Source of the DNA: SYOC01 sp964441775
GTDB taxonomy: Bacteria > Desulfobacterota > Binatia > Bin18
Reading direction: 5' to 3'
NCBI GenBank assembly: GCA_964441775.1
Contig: CAYTVL010000024.1
Span: 20,102-84,101 of the forward strand
Length of the DNA stretch: 64,000 nucleotides
The notes below the pieces were generated by a model. It had not been told where the DNA came from. It searched no databases and was given only the letters and a program-made list of their open reading frames with translations. A program made the position numbers and the translations under genes. Of this stretch, positions 8,465 to 17,328 are shown piece after piece (within the stretch, counting starts at the first letter, position 1; every line of letters starts with the position of its first letter).

Positions 8465-11092
8465 TCATCTCCATCTCCGCCGCATCTCCTCTGCGGCTTT
8501 CTCAATGCCCTCCTCAACGTTTAGCCAGGCATCGTCTCTATTGGTCCACTTCATGACTGGCTTGCCGTTTTTGGGCAGAGCCTCCAACTTGCTCAACGGC
8601 GTCTTCTGCCAGCTACATGGACGCACGATGACGGGTATCACCTTAGCCTCTCCCTTTTCATGCCGCTCCAGTGCTCCCTTCATTTCGATCTCATAACAGT
8701 TGTCAGACGAAATAAAGTTTCGACTTATCAATAGGAGAATCACATCAGCCCGCTGGAAGTTCGTGTCGATGGCGTTCTTCCATTCATCACCGGGAGGAAT
8801 CTTGCGATCGTACCACGAGGAAATCACATTGTTACGTTCAAGGATTTTAAGGTGAGCCGCGAGTTGGTCGCGCAGTTTTTCATCTTTATGAGAGTAACTG
8901 AAGACCACGCTGACTGTCTCTTTGATTCCAGCCCGCAGAGTACGCGCCGTGTCTCGGATGCGAGCCGCAGGCTCCTCTACTCCGTTAAGCAGTTCCTCCA
9001 CGTTGAGCCTCAACAATTTGCTATCGACGACAATTTTATGTTCTGTCTCTCCTGCTTCCTCCAGCACTCGCAATGTTTCATACTCGATCTCAACCTCAGG
9101 ATGTCCGGGGACGGGAATCTTCTCCTCTACCTTGAGATGGGCAATGGAGTGATGAATGCACTCGAAGTCCGAACGGATGACCGAAAGCAAACGACGTCGC
9201 CCGGCTGGGTTACCGATGACGGAGATCGACACTACGCGATCCTCGAGATCGGCTTTGACGAGCGCCTGATTGCCTTCAAACGTCAGCACAGCGCCGGTGC
9301 GCCAGCGTGGCAGATCTTTGTTTTGCGCTCGTGACCGTATGATGAAGCGCGGCAACAGCCCTTCGGGCAAGACGTTGTAGTGATAGGCGAAGCGCAGCGC
9401 ATCAAGGGCGGAGAACGCCTCAAGATCGGCAGGCTCTTCTTCGCTCAGTAACTCAGGAACCAAATACTGTCCGTGACTATCGTACAGTTCGTAGCAAAGT
9501 TCAAACTTCTCCATCAGGTCAAATAGAAATCGATGCATGGAGCGTGGATACTCTTTGGGGTCGAGGATGGAGGAGAGATCGTGTAGGCTGACCTCTCCGG
9601 ACTTGCGGGCCAGCGTGTCGGCGTTGAGCACTTTGTATATGCCATTCGTGACCCAGTGAGGATTGAGTACGTGCGTGTCTGCGAGACGTTGGTCATCACG
9701 AAAATTCACTACGATGCCCAGGTCATGCAGAAACCCCACCAAAGTGTCTTGGCTCTGAGGTTCTGTGATGCCGTGCTGCAAGCACAGGTTTTGATACTGC
9801 TCATAAGTGATGAAGTTCTCTTTGGGAGCAGCCAGAGTGTCTTTGATCGTAAACCAGCTAGTGGGAAATGGGTCGCGCAAGTTCGGCAACCGATCCGTCT
9901 CTCGCTGGATCGAGCGCAACAATTCGTCGATGCCAGTGTTGTCTTCGCAGTCGGTCTGAATAAACTCGCGAATGTTAGGAAATTTTTGTCGCAGGCCACG
10001 CCGGTTGAGATCGAAATGTTGATGCTCTTTGATTTTGTTAATCACCACAATCACCGGTGAGTCACCGCCAAAACTTTCGATCAGGCGGAGCCAGTATTCG
10101 ATGTTCGACTCGTGTTTGCCCGCGCGTGCGTCGATCACCAGCAAATAGAGGCCACGCTTGGTCATGAAAAATTGATGCGTGGCGTGCATGATCTCCTGTC
10201 CGCCAAAGTCCCATATGTGGAGCTGCACCTGATCGTCACCGACTTTGACCTGCCAAGGAGTAATGGCAATACCATCGGTCTTCTTTTCTTGCGCATCAAA
10301 TTTCTTATGCACGAGCCGTCGCACGAGCGAAGTTTTGCCAACGCCGCCCCGCCCTACCAGAATCATTTTGGCTTCGTTAAGCGGTCGTCCTATCCGGCTG
10401 CGGAAGTAGTATTCGAGAATACTAGCGGGACTGGGCAGTATGTCTCCTTTTCTGAGAAGACCCACTTTCAGGGGGCCCAGTACTTCTGGTGGCAACTCTA
10501 ATTCTAATGAAGGGTTGCCGTGTAAAAGCAGCCGCTGGAGTTGAGTAAGCTTGCCTAAAGTTTCTGGTAAGGTGGTCAGTTGATTCACGAAGACATACAA
10601 GAACTGGAGTTGGGCGAGTTGACCTATCGTCTCCGGTAAAGTGGTCAATTTATTCCTAGAGACATCGAGCCGCTGGAGTTGGGTGAGTTGACCTATGCTC
10701 TCAGGTAAGCTTGCCAGTCGGTTCTCGGAAACATACAGCACTTGAAGCTGAGCGAGTTGGCCCAAATTGTCAGGGAGGCTTGTGAGTGGATTGTTGGAGA
10801 TATCGAGTCGCTGGAGTTGAGCAAGCTGGCTCAAATTGTCAGGAAGGATCGCTAGTCGATTGACGGAGGCGTCAAGTTCCTGAAGTTGGGCCAACTCGCC
10901 CAACTTGTCGGGGAGGCGCGTCAGTCGATTGTCGGAGACACTCAGAGATTGAAGCTGAGTGAGCTGGCCGATCGATGGAGGCAATTCTAGTAAACCAAGC
11001 CTGCTGAGATCAAGTTCCTGAGCTCCTGATTCTAACGTGGCTTGGATACGCTGTTCAGCGATGATGAAGCCTTCTTGTGAATTGCGGACCAT
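8465..11092 (-). CDS. LRR-Roc-COR-TIR protein (bacterial Roco GTPase with TIR effector)
   Basis: An 875-aa multidomain protein. In order: about seven 23-residue leucine-rich repeats (~25-200; consensus LxxLxLSxNxLTxLPxxLGQL), a Roc GTPase domain with P-loop GRGGVGKT near residue 250, switch DFGGQE and NKIK, a COR domain (~430-660) and a C-terminal TIR domain from about residue 725 (VVFSYSHKDEKL). The TIR part keeps the SDNCYEIEM segment whose Glu corresponds to the catalytic residue of TIR NADases. Function is unproven; Roco and TIR proteins are linked to sensing and immunity. The ATG at 11092 is preferred to a TTG at 11116. It lies beside a VapBC pair and is bracketed by similar palindromes. 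Confidence 0.9.
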   Translation of the reverse strand: MVRNSQEGFIIAEQRIQATLESGAQELDLSRLGLLELPPSIGQLTQLQSLSVSDNRLTRLPDKLGELAQLQELDASVNRLAILPDNLSQLAQLQRLDISNNPLTSLPDNLGQLAQLQVLYVSENRLASLPESIGQLTQLQRLDVSRNKLTTLPETIGQLAQLQFLYVFVNQLTTLPETLGKLTQLQRLLLHGNPSLELELPPEVLGPLKVGLLRKGDILPSPASILEYYFRSRIGRPLNEAKMILVGRGGVGKTSLVRRLVHKKFDAQEKKTDGIAITPWQVKVGDDQVQLHIWDFGGQEIMHATHQFFMTKRGLYLLVIDARAGKHESNIEYWLRLIESFGGDSPVIVVINKIKEHQHFDLNRRGLRQKFPNIREFIQTDCEDNTGIDELLRSIQRETDRLPNLRDPFPTSWFTIKDTLAAPKENFITYEQYQNLCLQHGITEPQSQDTLVGFLHDLGIVVNFRDDQRLADTHVLNPHWVTNGIYKVLNADTLARKSGEVSLHDLSSILDPKEYPRSMHRFLFDLMEKFELCYELYDSHGQYLVPELLSEEEPADLEAFSALDALRFAYHYNVLPEGLLPRFIIRSRAQNKDLPRWRTGAVLTFEGNQALVKADLEDRVVSISVIGNPAGRRRLLSVIRSDFECIHHSIAHLKVEEKIPVPGHPEVEIEYETLRVLEEAGETEHKIVVDSKLLRLNVEELLNGVEEPAARIRDTARTLRAGIKETVSVVFSYSHKDEKLRDQLAAHLKILERNNVISSWYDRKIPPGDEWKNAIDTNFQRADVILLLISRNFISSDNCYEIEMKGALERHEKGEAKVIPVIVRPCSWQKTPLSKLEALPKNGKPVMKWTNRDDAWLNVEEGIEKAAEEMRRRWR

Positions 11093-11121
11093 AACGAAAA
11101 TTTTCTTCTTTACCAAATCTT

Positions 11122-11146
11122 GGTGCGTAAACGCACCCTACCTTAC
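11122..11146. repeat. Palindrome upstream of the Roco gene
   Basis: GGTGCGTAAACGCACC (7-bp perfect arms around AA) followed by CTACCTTAC. Related palindromes with core GGTGCGC-NN-GCGCACC occur at 23052 and 25885. It sits between the CaiB-like gene and the start of the Roco gene, so it could also be an operator or part of a repeat family. Confidence 0.6.
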
Positions 11147-11174
11147 CACTCTTTGTCCTCGAAACGCGGCAATG

Positions 11175-13523
11175 TCAGCCGTTGTACCCATGCTCCCGCA
11201 AAATCTCATCAGTATGCTGGCCCAGCAACGGTGCTGGACGATGGAGAGCGGTTAATGGCTCAGAGAATTTCCACGGTGGGCTCAGGGTCAGCAGGCGTCC
11301 ACACACAGGATGTTCCATCGTCTGCACCGCGCCGATCGCGGCGGTTTGCTCGTCGTGCATGACGCTGTGCAGCGTTTGCAGAACTGTGATAGTGCCGCCG
11401 AGTTCATCTTGCACCAGGCGACAAAATTCTTCCACACTCCATTTCTTGAGATCGTCCCGAATGGCTTCTTCGAGATCACGATTGATGACTAGGAGATTGT
11501 TCACAGCAAAACGTGGATCGGCAGCCAGATCCATGCGATCGAGCGCGATGAAGAATTTATCCCAGGCTTCGCCATCACCGCGCAATGAGAACAACACAGC
11601 TCCATCACGGAGCTGAAAGCCCGAATCTGCTGGCTCAGTGTAGCCCAACAGTTGTCGTCCCGCCCACTCGTCGGGATCGTTCTCAGCGGCGAGTTGCCAC
11701 TGACTCACGGCGATCATTGTGCCGAGCATGGAGACAGTAACGTGCTGCCCCTCACCGTTGCGCGCGCGCCACAACAACGCCGCGAGAATGCCTTGAAACG
11801 CCGCGAAGGCGGTTTCGGTTGCCGCCAAATCGAACCCCGTGCGCAACGGCGGCTCATCCGCTTTCCCCAGATTTCGGTTGACGCCCACAAATGATTGAAT
11901 CGCGAGCTCTGTTCCTGGCTGGTCCGCTAGTGGTCCTTTACGTCCGAACGCGGAGATCGAGCAGTACACAGCGCGAGGATTAAGCGCGGACACCGCTTCA
12001 TAGCCGAAGCCTAGGCGGTCCATCACGCCGGGCCGATAGCCTTCTACCACCACATCGGCTTCGGCCAGCAGGCGGCGGAGTACATCCTTACCAGCAGTGG
12101 TCTTGAGGTCCAAAGCGATGCCGCGTTTGTTACGGTTGAGTTGCAGAAATAAAGAACTTTCCGACTTAACGAACGGACCAATCTTGCGCAGCCAATCGCC
12201 CTCAGGCGGCTCAACTTTGATGACCTCCGCGCCGAGATCGCCGAGCTGCATGCTGCACATGGCGCCAGAAACGCCTTGCGAAAGGTCAATCACTTTCAGT
12301 CCAGCCAGCGCCAGGGCGCCGTTGGTTACTTTCGCTGTTGAAGCTTGCTTGCCGTTGACAATCTCTAATTCGCGGTTCACTTGCGCAACAATCTCTTGAT
12401 GATGTTCATCGAGCGCTGGAGATGGGCGTATGATCATTGCTGGGGTCTTACTGAAACGCCAGTGCGGTGTAGCCGAGTGCATTTCTCCCCATTGACTGCC
12501 GATGAGCGTCATCATCTCATTCGCTTGCACATGCGGATGCCGCTGGAGAATGTTGCTCACGAGGTCGTCGCTGAAATACTGACCGCAGGGTACGTCATGC
12601 TTGCGCAACTGCCACAACCAATAGCCCGTGGGCTTCCCGCGAAAGAGAGGCGCAAGCTCGGCTATCAGTGCGCCCCGGTTCGCCATGCGTTCTGCGTTGG
12701 TGGAAAAGCGCGAGTCGTTCTGTAGCTCCGGTCGCTCAATGGCCTGACAAAACTTCGGCCAGAACCCTTCATGAGGCACACTAACGTTGACATAGCCATC
12801 AGCCGTAGCGAACGCCTGATCTGGCGCAAGATTGGGACGCGCACTGCCCATTGGAATAGGCGCTTGCCCGGTGGCGAAGTATTCGGCGAAGCGAGTCGTG
12901 CCTGCGACCAGTGAGGACTGGAACTGTGAGGTCTCTATCATCAGGCCGCGCCCAGTCTGCTCGCGCACGTACAAGGCGATGAGCATCGCTTCTAGATTGA
13001 TCATCGCTCCGTTCCAGTCAAACTGAGCGATGCCGCGCACGAACTCGAACGGTCCGCCTTCCTGACCGGTGACCGAAGTTGCGCCACTACTGGCCTGACC
13101 GTACCACTCATTGCTGGTCATGCCCTGCATTGGACCAGCGTTGCCATAGGCCCCGGAGCTGACGTAGATGACGCGCGGATTCAACGCCATCATGGCGCTG
13201 TAGCCCAGCCCCAATTTTTCCATGATGTCTTTGGAGCGAAAATTTTCCAGGACGATATCGGTCCATTGAATCAAGCGGCGGGCCACGTCCTTGTCCTCAG
13301 GCTTCTTCAGGTCGAGCATGATGCCGCGTTTATTTATGTTGTTGCCCAGAAACGTCGTGCCCATGCCTTTCTTAAACGTGGCGACGTTGCGCACCGGGTC
13401 GCCCTCCGGCGGTTCAATCTTGATGACATCAGCGCCGAGAAACCCGAGATACTGCGCCGATACTGGACCAACGGCGGCGCGACCAAAATCCAACACTTTG
13501 ATTCCAGTTAATGGGCCGGGCAT
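11175..13523 (-). CDS. Tandem class III CoA-transferase (two CaiB/BaiF domains)
   Basis: A 782-aa protein made of two complete CaiB/BaiF (family III CoA-transferase) domains: residues ~1-390 and ~403-782. Each begins with the family's nucleotide-binding segment (GIKVLDFGRAAVGP; GLKVIDLSQGVSGA) and ADVIKIEPPEGD-type motif. Each keeps the catalytic aspartate: Asp169 in AQFDWNG, the same number as in Frc and CaiB, and Asp565 in TGFDLAA. Such enzymes move CoA between carboxylates via aspartyl-CoA intermediates. Normal members are ~400 aa and form interlocked dimers, so this is a covalent dimer or heterodimer. SD GGAGGG precedes 13523. It probably shares an operon with the hydroxyacid dehydrogenase 37 nt upstream. 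Confidence 0.85.
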   Translation of the reverse strand: MPGPLTGIKVLDFGRAAVGPVSAQYLGFLGADVIKIEPPEGDPVRNVATFKKGMGTTFLGNNINKRGIMLDLKKPEDKDVARRLIQWTDIVLENFRSKDIMEKLGLGYSAMMALNPRVIYVSSGAYGNAGPMQGMTSNEWYGQASSGATSVTGQEGGPFEFVRGIAQFDWNGAMINLEAMLIALYVREQTGRGLMIETSQFQSSLVAGTTRFAEYFATGQAPIPMGSARPNLAPDQAFATADGYVNVSVPHEGFWPKFCQAIERPELQNDSRFSTNAERMANRGALIAELAPLFRGKPTGYWLWQLRKHDVPCGQYFSDDLVSNILQRHPHVQANEMMTLIGSQWGEMHSATPHWRFSKTPAMIIRPSPALDEHHQEIVAQVNRELEIVNGKQASTAKVTNGALALAGLKVIDLSQGVSGAMCSMQLGDLGAEVIKVEPPEGDWLRKIGPFVKSESSLFLQLNRNKRGIALDLKTTAGKDVLRRLLAEADVVVEGYRPGVMDRLGFGYEAVSALNPRAVYCSISAFGRKGPLADQPGTELAIQSFVGVNRNLGKADEPPLRTGFDLAATETAFAAFQGILAALLWRARNGEGQHVTVSMLGTMIAVSQWQLAAENDPDEWAGRQLLGYTEPADSGFQLRDGAVLFSLRGDGEAWDKFFIALDRMDLAADPRFAVNNLLVINRDLEEAIRDDLKKWSVEEFCRLVQDELGGTITVLQTLHSVMHDEQTAAIGAVQTMEHPVCGRLLTLSPPWKFSEPLTALHRPAPLLGQHTDEILREHGYNG

Positions 13524-13560
13524 GAAATTTCCCTCCTTACAACGTCTTGCTCGGTTTCCC

Positions 13561-14625
13561 TTAATACCCTCGCTCCCAATCCAGTATATTCACCAGCGGC
13601 TCGCCTTTGAGATAACGCCGCAGATTCTCGCAGAACAGCTCGACGCCGCGTGCGTGCTGTACGTCCGTACCAACCGACGTGTGCGGCGTGATCACTACGT
13701 TGGGCAGTTGCCAGAGTTCCTCCGGAGGCGGTCCCGTGAATTCCCCAGCGTAGACATCCAACGCCGCGCCAGCGATGCGTTGTTCACGGAGAGCCTCGAT
13801 CAACGCAGATTGATCAATCAATTCGCCGCGCGCCACGTTGATCAAATAGGCGGTCTTTTTCATGCGCCGCAGTTCAACTTCGCCGATGAGCTTGTCTGTC
13901 TCAGGAGTCCACTGCGCGCAGATGGCGACAAAATCACTGCGTTCCAACAACGTCGGCAAAGCGGAAGCCGGAAGCAGTTCATCGACGCCCTGGGTCTGCT
14001 GTTGAGCCGCGGTGACTGAACGGCGCGTAGCGATTACCCGCATGCCAATCGCTTTGGCCAGCCGGGCCGCGTCCGCGCCGATGCCGCCGAGCCCCACGAC
14101 GCCGAGGGTTTTACCTTGCAGCAGCATGGGGCGATATGCGCGGCGGTCAAACTCACGGCGGGCTTGGTCGTGAAACGATTGCGCTAGAGATTTTGCGAAA
14201 AGCAACATCGTTGCAAGAATGTATTCGGCGATAGGCAGCGTATTGTTGTAGCCGCGCGAGGTGGTGACGGTGACGGAACTGCCCCAGAGATCGCTCTCGC
14301 GCAGATTAGAAGCGCCAGCCGGAGTTTGATGCAACCATTTGAGCCGTGGGGCGCGTGAACGCACATCGAGCGGGAAAGGAAAACGGATACAGATGATCTC
14401 AGCCTGCGCGAGCAACGCGTCGCGTTCTGCTCGCGTCATGGTGCTGCGGGCAATTTGCGCCTGCGGCACGTAGCGGTGCACGGTCTCCGCAGGCCAGGTC
14501 CCGGGATATTCCACTTCAAATTGTCCACGCGCATCGATCACGTGGACTGAAGGGTCCACAGCCGAAATCTGCTCGATGACTTGTTCACCTACAGCGCCGA
14601 TAAGAACGATATTCACGGTGTTCAT
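13561..14625 (-). CDS. D-2-hydroxyacid dehydrogenase (NAD-dependent)
   Basis: A 354-aa protein of the D-isomer-specific 2-hydroxyacid dehydrogenase family. The Rossmann motif is GVVGLGGIGADAARLA; the catalytic Arg lies in NVARGELID and the catalytic His in VITPHTSVG. It likely interconverts a 2-keto acid and a D-2-hydroxy acid; the exact substrate is open. It precedes the double CaiB gene by 37 nt on the same strand, suggesting acyl or hydroxyacid metabolism in one operon. The start codon at 14625 lacks a strong SD. A second member is at 18566-19522. Confidence 0.8.
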   Translation of the reverse strand: MNTVNIVLIGAVGEQVIEQISAVDPSVHVIDARGQFEVEYPGTWPAETVHRYVPQAQIARSTMTRAERDALLAQAEIICIRFPFPLDVRSRAPRLKWLHQTPAGASNLRESDLWGSSVTVTTSRGYNNTLPIAEYILATMLLFAKSLAQSFHDQARREFDRRAYRPMLLQGKTLGVVGLGGIGADAARLAKAIGMRVIATRRSVTAAQQQTQGVDELLPASALPTLLERSDFVAICAQWTPETDKLIGEVELRRMKKTAYLINVARGELIDQSALIEALREQRIAGAALDVYAGEFTGPPPEELWQLPNVVITPHTSVGTDVQHARGVELFCENLRRYLKGEPLVNILDWERGY

Positions 14626-14737
14626 CGTGCTGGCAGCTTAAGCAAGGAAAGCGATTCTGTACAGAGGCGGAGATTCTTCGTTGCTCTTTCCCTTGCGAGG
14701 AGAATCCGGCATGTTCTCTTCTGAAGGAGAACCAACC

Positions 14738-15895
14738 ATGAGCAGCACGTACAAACGCCTTGACACGAAAGTCATCCATGCTGGGGAGCCGGAGCCGCGC
14801 ATTGGCGGGGCGGTGATTATGCCCATTTTCCAGACGGCGATGTACGAAACGGCAGGCGAGACCAGCTACCACGCCGTCCGTTATATCCGCTTGAATAACT
14901 CGCCGAATCATCTAGCCCTGCACGAAAAGCTGGCGGCGCTGGAGAATGCGGAAGCTGCGCTAGTGGCTGGCAGCGGAATGGCGGCGATTTCCACTACACT
15001 GCTCGCGGTGCTCTCGGCCGGGGACCATCTCTTGGTGCAAGATTGTCTCTACGGCGGAACTCACGATTTGCTCACGAAGGATTTTTCCGCGTTTGGCTTG
15101 ACCTACGATTTTATCGATGCGGATGATCCCGTGTCGTGGAAGCGCAAGCTTCGTCCCAACACCAAAGCTATTTACGTTGAGACGATGTCAAATCCTTTGC
15201 TTCAGGTCGGTGATCTACAAGCCATCACCTATTTCGCCAGAGAAAATGATTTGCTGTCGATTGTTGACAACACCTTCGCGAGCCCGGTGAATTTCCGTCC
15301 ATTGGAGTGGGGGTTCGACCTATCACTGCACAGCGCCACCAAATACTTGAACGGTCACTCGGATATCGTGGCCGGGGTGGTGATCGGTCGCGCCGACTTA
15401 GTAACGCGCGTGACGCATAAACTCAACCATCTTGGCGGCTCGCTTGATCCCCACGCCGCCTTCTTACTGCATCGCGGGTTGAAGACTCTGGCGCTACGCG
15501 TGCGCTACCAGAACGACAGCGCGCTCACAATTGCTCGCTTCTTGGAAACGCATCCCGCTGTTGCACAGGTGAATTATCCAGGCTTGGAAAGTCATCCTCG
15601 CTATCAACGAGCAAAAGAATTGTTCGAGGGCTGCGGCGGGGTGTTCAGTTTCGAGCCAAAAGGCGGAGTGACGGCAGCGGAGCGGTTTCTCAGAAACACA
15701 CAGTTGGCGGCGATTGCGCCGAGTCTTGGCGGGGTTGAGACATTGGTGACGAGACCGGCGACCACTTCACATGCTGGGATGTCGCCGGAAGATCGGCGGC
15801 GGCTGGGTATTTCTGATAGTTTGATCCGTGTGTCCGTCGGCATCGAGGCAACAGATGATCTCATCGAAGATTTTGGGCAAGCGTTGACGGCGTAG
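14738..15895 (+). CDS. Cystathionine gamma-synthase/lyase-family PLP enzyme
   Basis: A 385-aa member of the Cys/Met-metabolism PLP-dependent family. The PLP lysine lies in SLHSATKYLNGHSD; AGSGMAAI gives the phosphate-binding loop, and DNTFASP and the late SLGGVETLVTRPA region are family signatures. It could be a cystathionine gamma-synthase, gamma- or beta-lyase, or methionine gamma-lyase; sequence does not separate these. The start chosen is the ATG at 14738, preceded by GAAGGAGA; upstream in-frame codons at 14681 are less likely. It is divergent from the hydroxyacid dehydrogenase. The gene ends 36 bp before a palindromic repeat at the convergent junction. Confidence 0.85.
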   Translation: MSSTYKRLDTKVIHAGEPEPRIGGAVIMPIFQTAMYETAGETSYHAVRYIRLNNSPNHLALHEKLAALENAEAALVAGSGMAAISTTLLAVLSAGDHLLVQDCLYGGTHDLLTKDFSAFGLTYDFIDADDPVSWKRKLRPNTKAIYVETMSNPLLQVGDLQAITYFARENDLLSIVDNTFASPVNFRPLEWGFDLSLHSATKYLNGHSDIVAGVVIGRADLVTRVTHKLNHLGGSLDPHAAFLLHRGLKTLALRVRYQNDSALTIARFLETHPAVAQVNYPGLESHPRYQRAKELFEGCGGVFSFEPKGGVTAAERFLRNTQLAAIAPSLGGVETLVTRPATTSHAGMSPEDRRRLGISDSLIRVSVGIEATDDLIEDFGQALTA

Positions 15896-15931
15896 TTATC
15901 CGACGCATTAAATATGGGTAGGCAGTAGTTG

Positions 15932-16029
15932 CGTCATTCCGGGCGAGCAACCCGAGACCCGGAATCCAGGAGGTAGAACTGGGAGCCAGTGGTGAATTTT
16001 CCTGGATGCCAGCTTTCGCTGGCATGACG
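15932..16029. repeat. Palindromic intergenic repeat, GTCATTCC family, copy 1
   Basis: A 98-bp element starting GTCATTCCGGG and ending TGGCATGAC, with inner arms GGAATCCAGGA and TCCTGGATGCC. It shares ends and inner arms with 59748-59833. It sits between two converging genes (PLP enzyme and phosphatase) and can fold into a long hairpin. Repeats of this sequence type are common in many bacteria. Confidence 0.8.
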
Positions 16030-16060
16030 GCGCCGAACCCGTCAACATCAATGCGATTCT

Positions 16061-16579
16061 CTATTCTGGCCTCCCAAAGTAGCGATAGAGCACTTCCATG
16101 TACGGGCCACAGGGGCGACGTTCTTTGACGTAGTCGCGTGCTTCGTGCAGTGTCATTGCATGTTGAGTATGCAAATAGGCGATCGCAACGGTGGGGGCGC
16201 GGTTACAGCCGGCGTTACAATGTAGAAATATCCTTTGTCCCGTCTGCGCAAACGATTGCATGACATCGAGCGCATGCGGTAAGGCTTTGTCGAGACTGTC
16301 GCAGTCGAAGTCAGCGACCGCAACACGGCGGAATGCGATCTGCTGTTGTTGATACTCAGTCTCAAGGGCCGGGAGGCTTAGTCCCTTGACTGCGAGATCC
16401 TCTGCATCTTGGAGGCTAAAGACTGCGGAGATGCCGAACTCCTGCCGCAACCACGCCACATCTTCGACACGCGGGTATTCTCCCACAAAGAGCGTGGGCA
16501 AGATTTCACTGACTTCGGGTCGTCGTCCGCGCAGGTCGCTGTTGTGGTGGGATGCAAACGGATCGTAGAAATTGCTCAT
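16061..16579 (-). CDS. Dual-specificity protein phosphatase-like
   Basis: A 172-aa protein with the Cys-phosphatase signature HCNAGCNRAPT: Cys121 nucleophile and Arg127. A candidate general acid is Asp90 or Asp92 in VADFDCDSLD. The N-terminal part (ILPTLFVGEYP) resembles the start of eukaryotic-type DSPs. It would remove phosphate from Ser/Thr/Tyr or from small molecules or lipids; the substrate is unknown. It is cytoplasmic and monocistronic, converges on the PLP-enzyme gene and is divergent from the epoxide-hydrolase-like gene. No kinase lies adjacent. Confidence 0.8.
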   Translation of the reverse strand: MSNFYDPFASHHNSDLRGRRPEVSEILPTLFVGEYPRVEDVAWLRQEFGISAVFSLQDAEDLAVKGLSLPALETEYQQQQIAFRRVAVADFDCDSLDKALPHALDVMQSFAQTGQRIFLHCNAGCNRAPTVAIAYLHTQHAMTLHEARDYVKERRPCGPYMEVLYRYFGRPE

Positions 16580-16771
16580 GTTCGCAGAGTAGAGAAGGCA
16601 TTTATAAGCGTCAAGGCTGCATTCGCTACCAGAATCAAAGGAATTCGTCGCGGAGGCGTTCCTAGTCCTTGCCAGTAGTAGGGCATTTCGGCTAAGTAGA
16701 AATGGCCGCTGGGGTGGGCTGTTCCCGTGGCAATGCCGGTGTTAACAAAGCTTATAAAAGGAGGATCGCTC

Positions 16772-17143
16772 ATGAGTGCGGAAAACGAAAAATTGGTGAC
16801 GGACTTTTGTCAGTCGTGGAGCCGTTTGAATACCGACGAAGTGTTGAGCTATTTGACGGAAGATTGTTTCTATCACAATATCCCTATGGAGCCGATGGTG
16901 GGCCATCCGGCGATCCGCAAATTTGTCGAGCCGTTTTTGAAAGACGCCAAGAGCGCCACGTTCGATATTAAGCATACGACCTCGGCGGGCAATGTCGTGA
17001 TGAACGAACGCGTCGATACGTTTGTTATGGGGCCAAAGACCATCTCGTTGCCGGTCGCGGGTGTGTTTGAAATTCGCAATGGGAAAATTTCCGCTTGGCG
17101 TGATTATTTTGACCTCGCTTCATTCCAGAAACAAATGGGATAA
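16772..17143 (+). CDS. Limonene-1,2-epoxide hydrolase-like protein
   Basis: A 123-aa SnoaL/NTF2-fold protein. It keeps the residues of the limonene-1,2-epoxide hydrolase active site: Tyr34 and Asn36 (FYHNIP), Arg80 and Asp82 (NERVD), and Asp111 in WRDYFD. These position water and protonate the epoxide without a covalent intermediate. The start at 16772 is set by the strong SD AAAGGAGGATCG. Length matches short family members. The neighbours (citrate synthase, crotonases, luciferase-like oxygenases) suit oxidative degradation of terpenoid or other lipophilic compounds, but the substrate is inferred only from family. Confidence 0.85.
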   Translation: MSAENEKLVTDFCQSWSRLNTDEVLSYLTEDCFYHNIPMEPMVGHPAIRKFVEPFLKDAKSATFDIKHTTSAGNVVMNERVDTFVMGPKTISLPVAGVFEIRNGKISAWRDYFDLASFQKQMG

Positions 17144-17328
17144 TTCGTACTCGTATCGAGTGATGGCGGAACACCGCTGCGAGCGGTCCGTCTTCTGTCC
17201 GTTCGCTTTTCCTTAAAGTGAGAGAATGTCCGTGTCGAACCTCCTCATAGAGGCTTCTCCAGAGGAGGCGTCTAAGGGGTTGACTGAGAACTACACCACG
17301 CACTAAGCGGGCTACAGAAAGGTCATAT

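Noticed and set aside
9656..10060. 134-aa plus-strand frame opposite the Roco gene
   Set aside because: Lies wholly antisense to well-supported Roc/COR coding sequence and resembles no family.
17279..17310. TTGACT-containing promoter before citrate synthase
   Set aside because: No acceptable -10 at 16-18 bp; not reported as a promoter.
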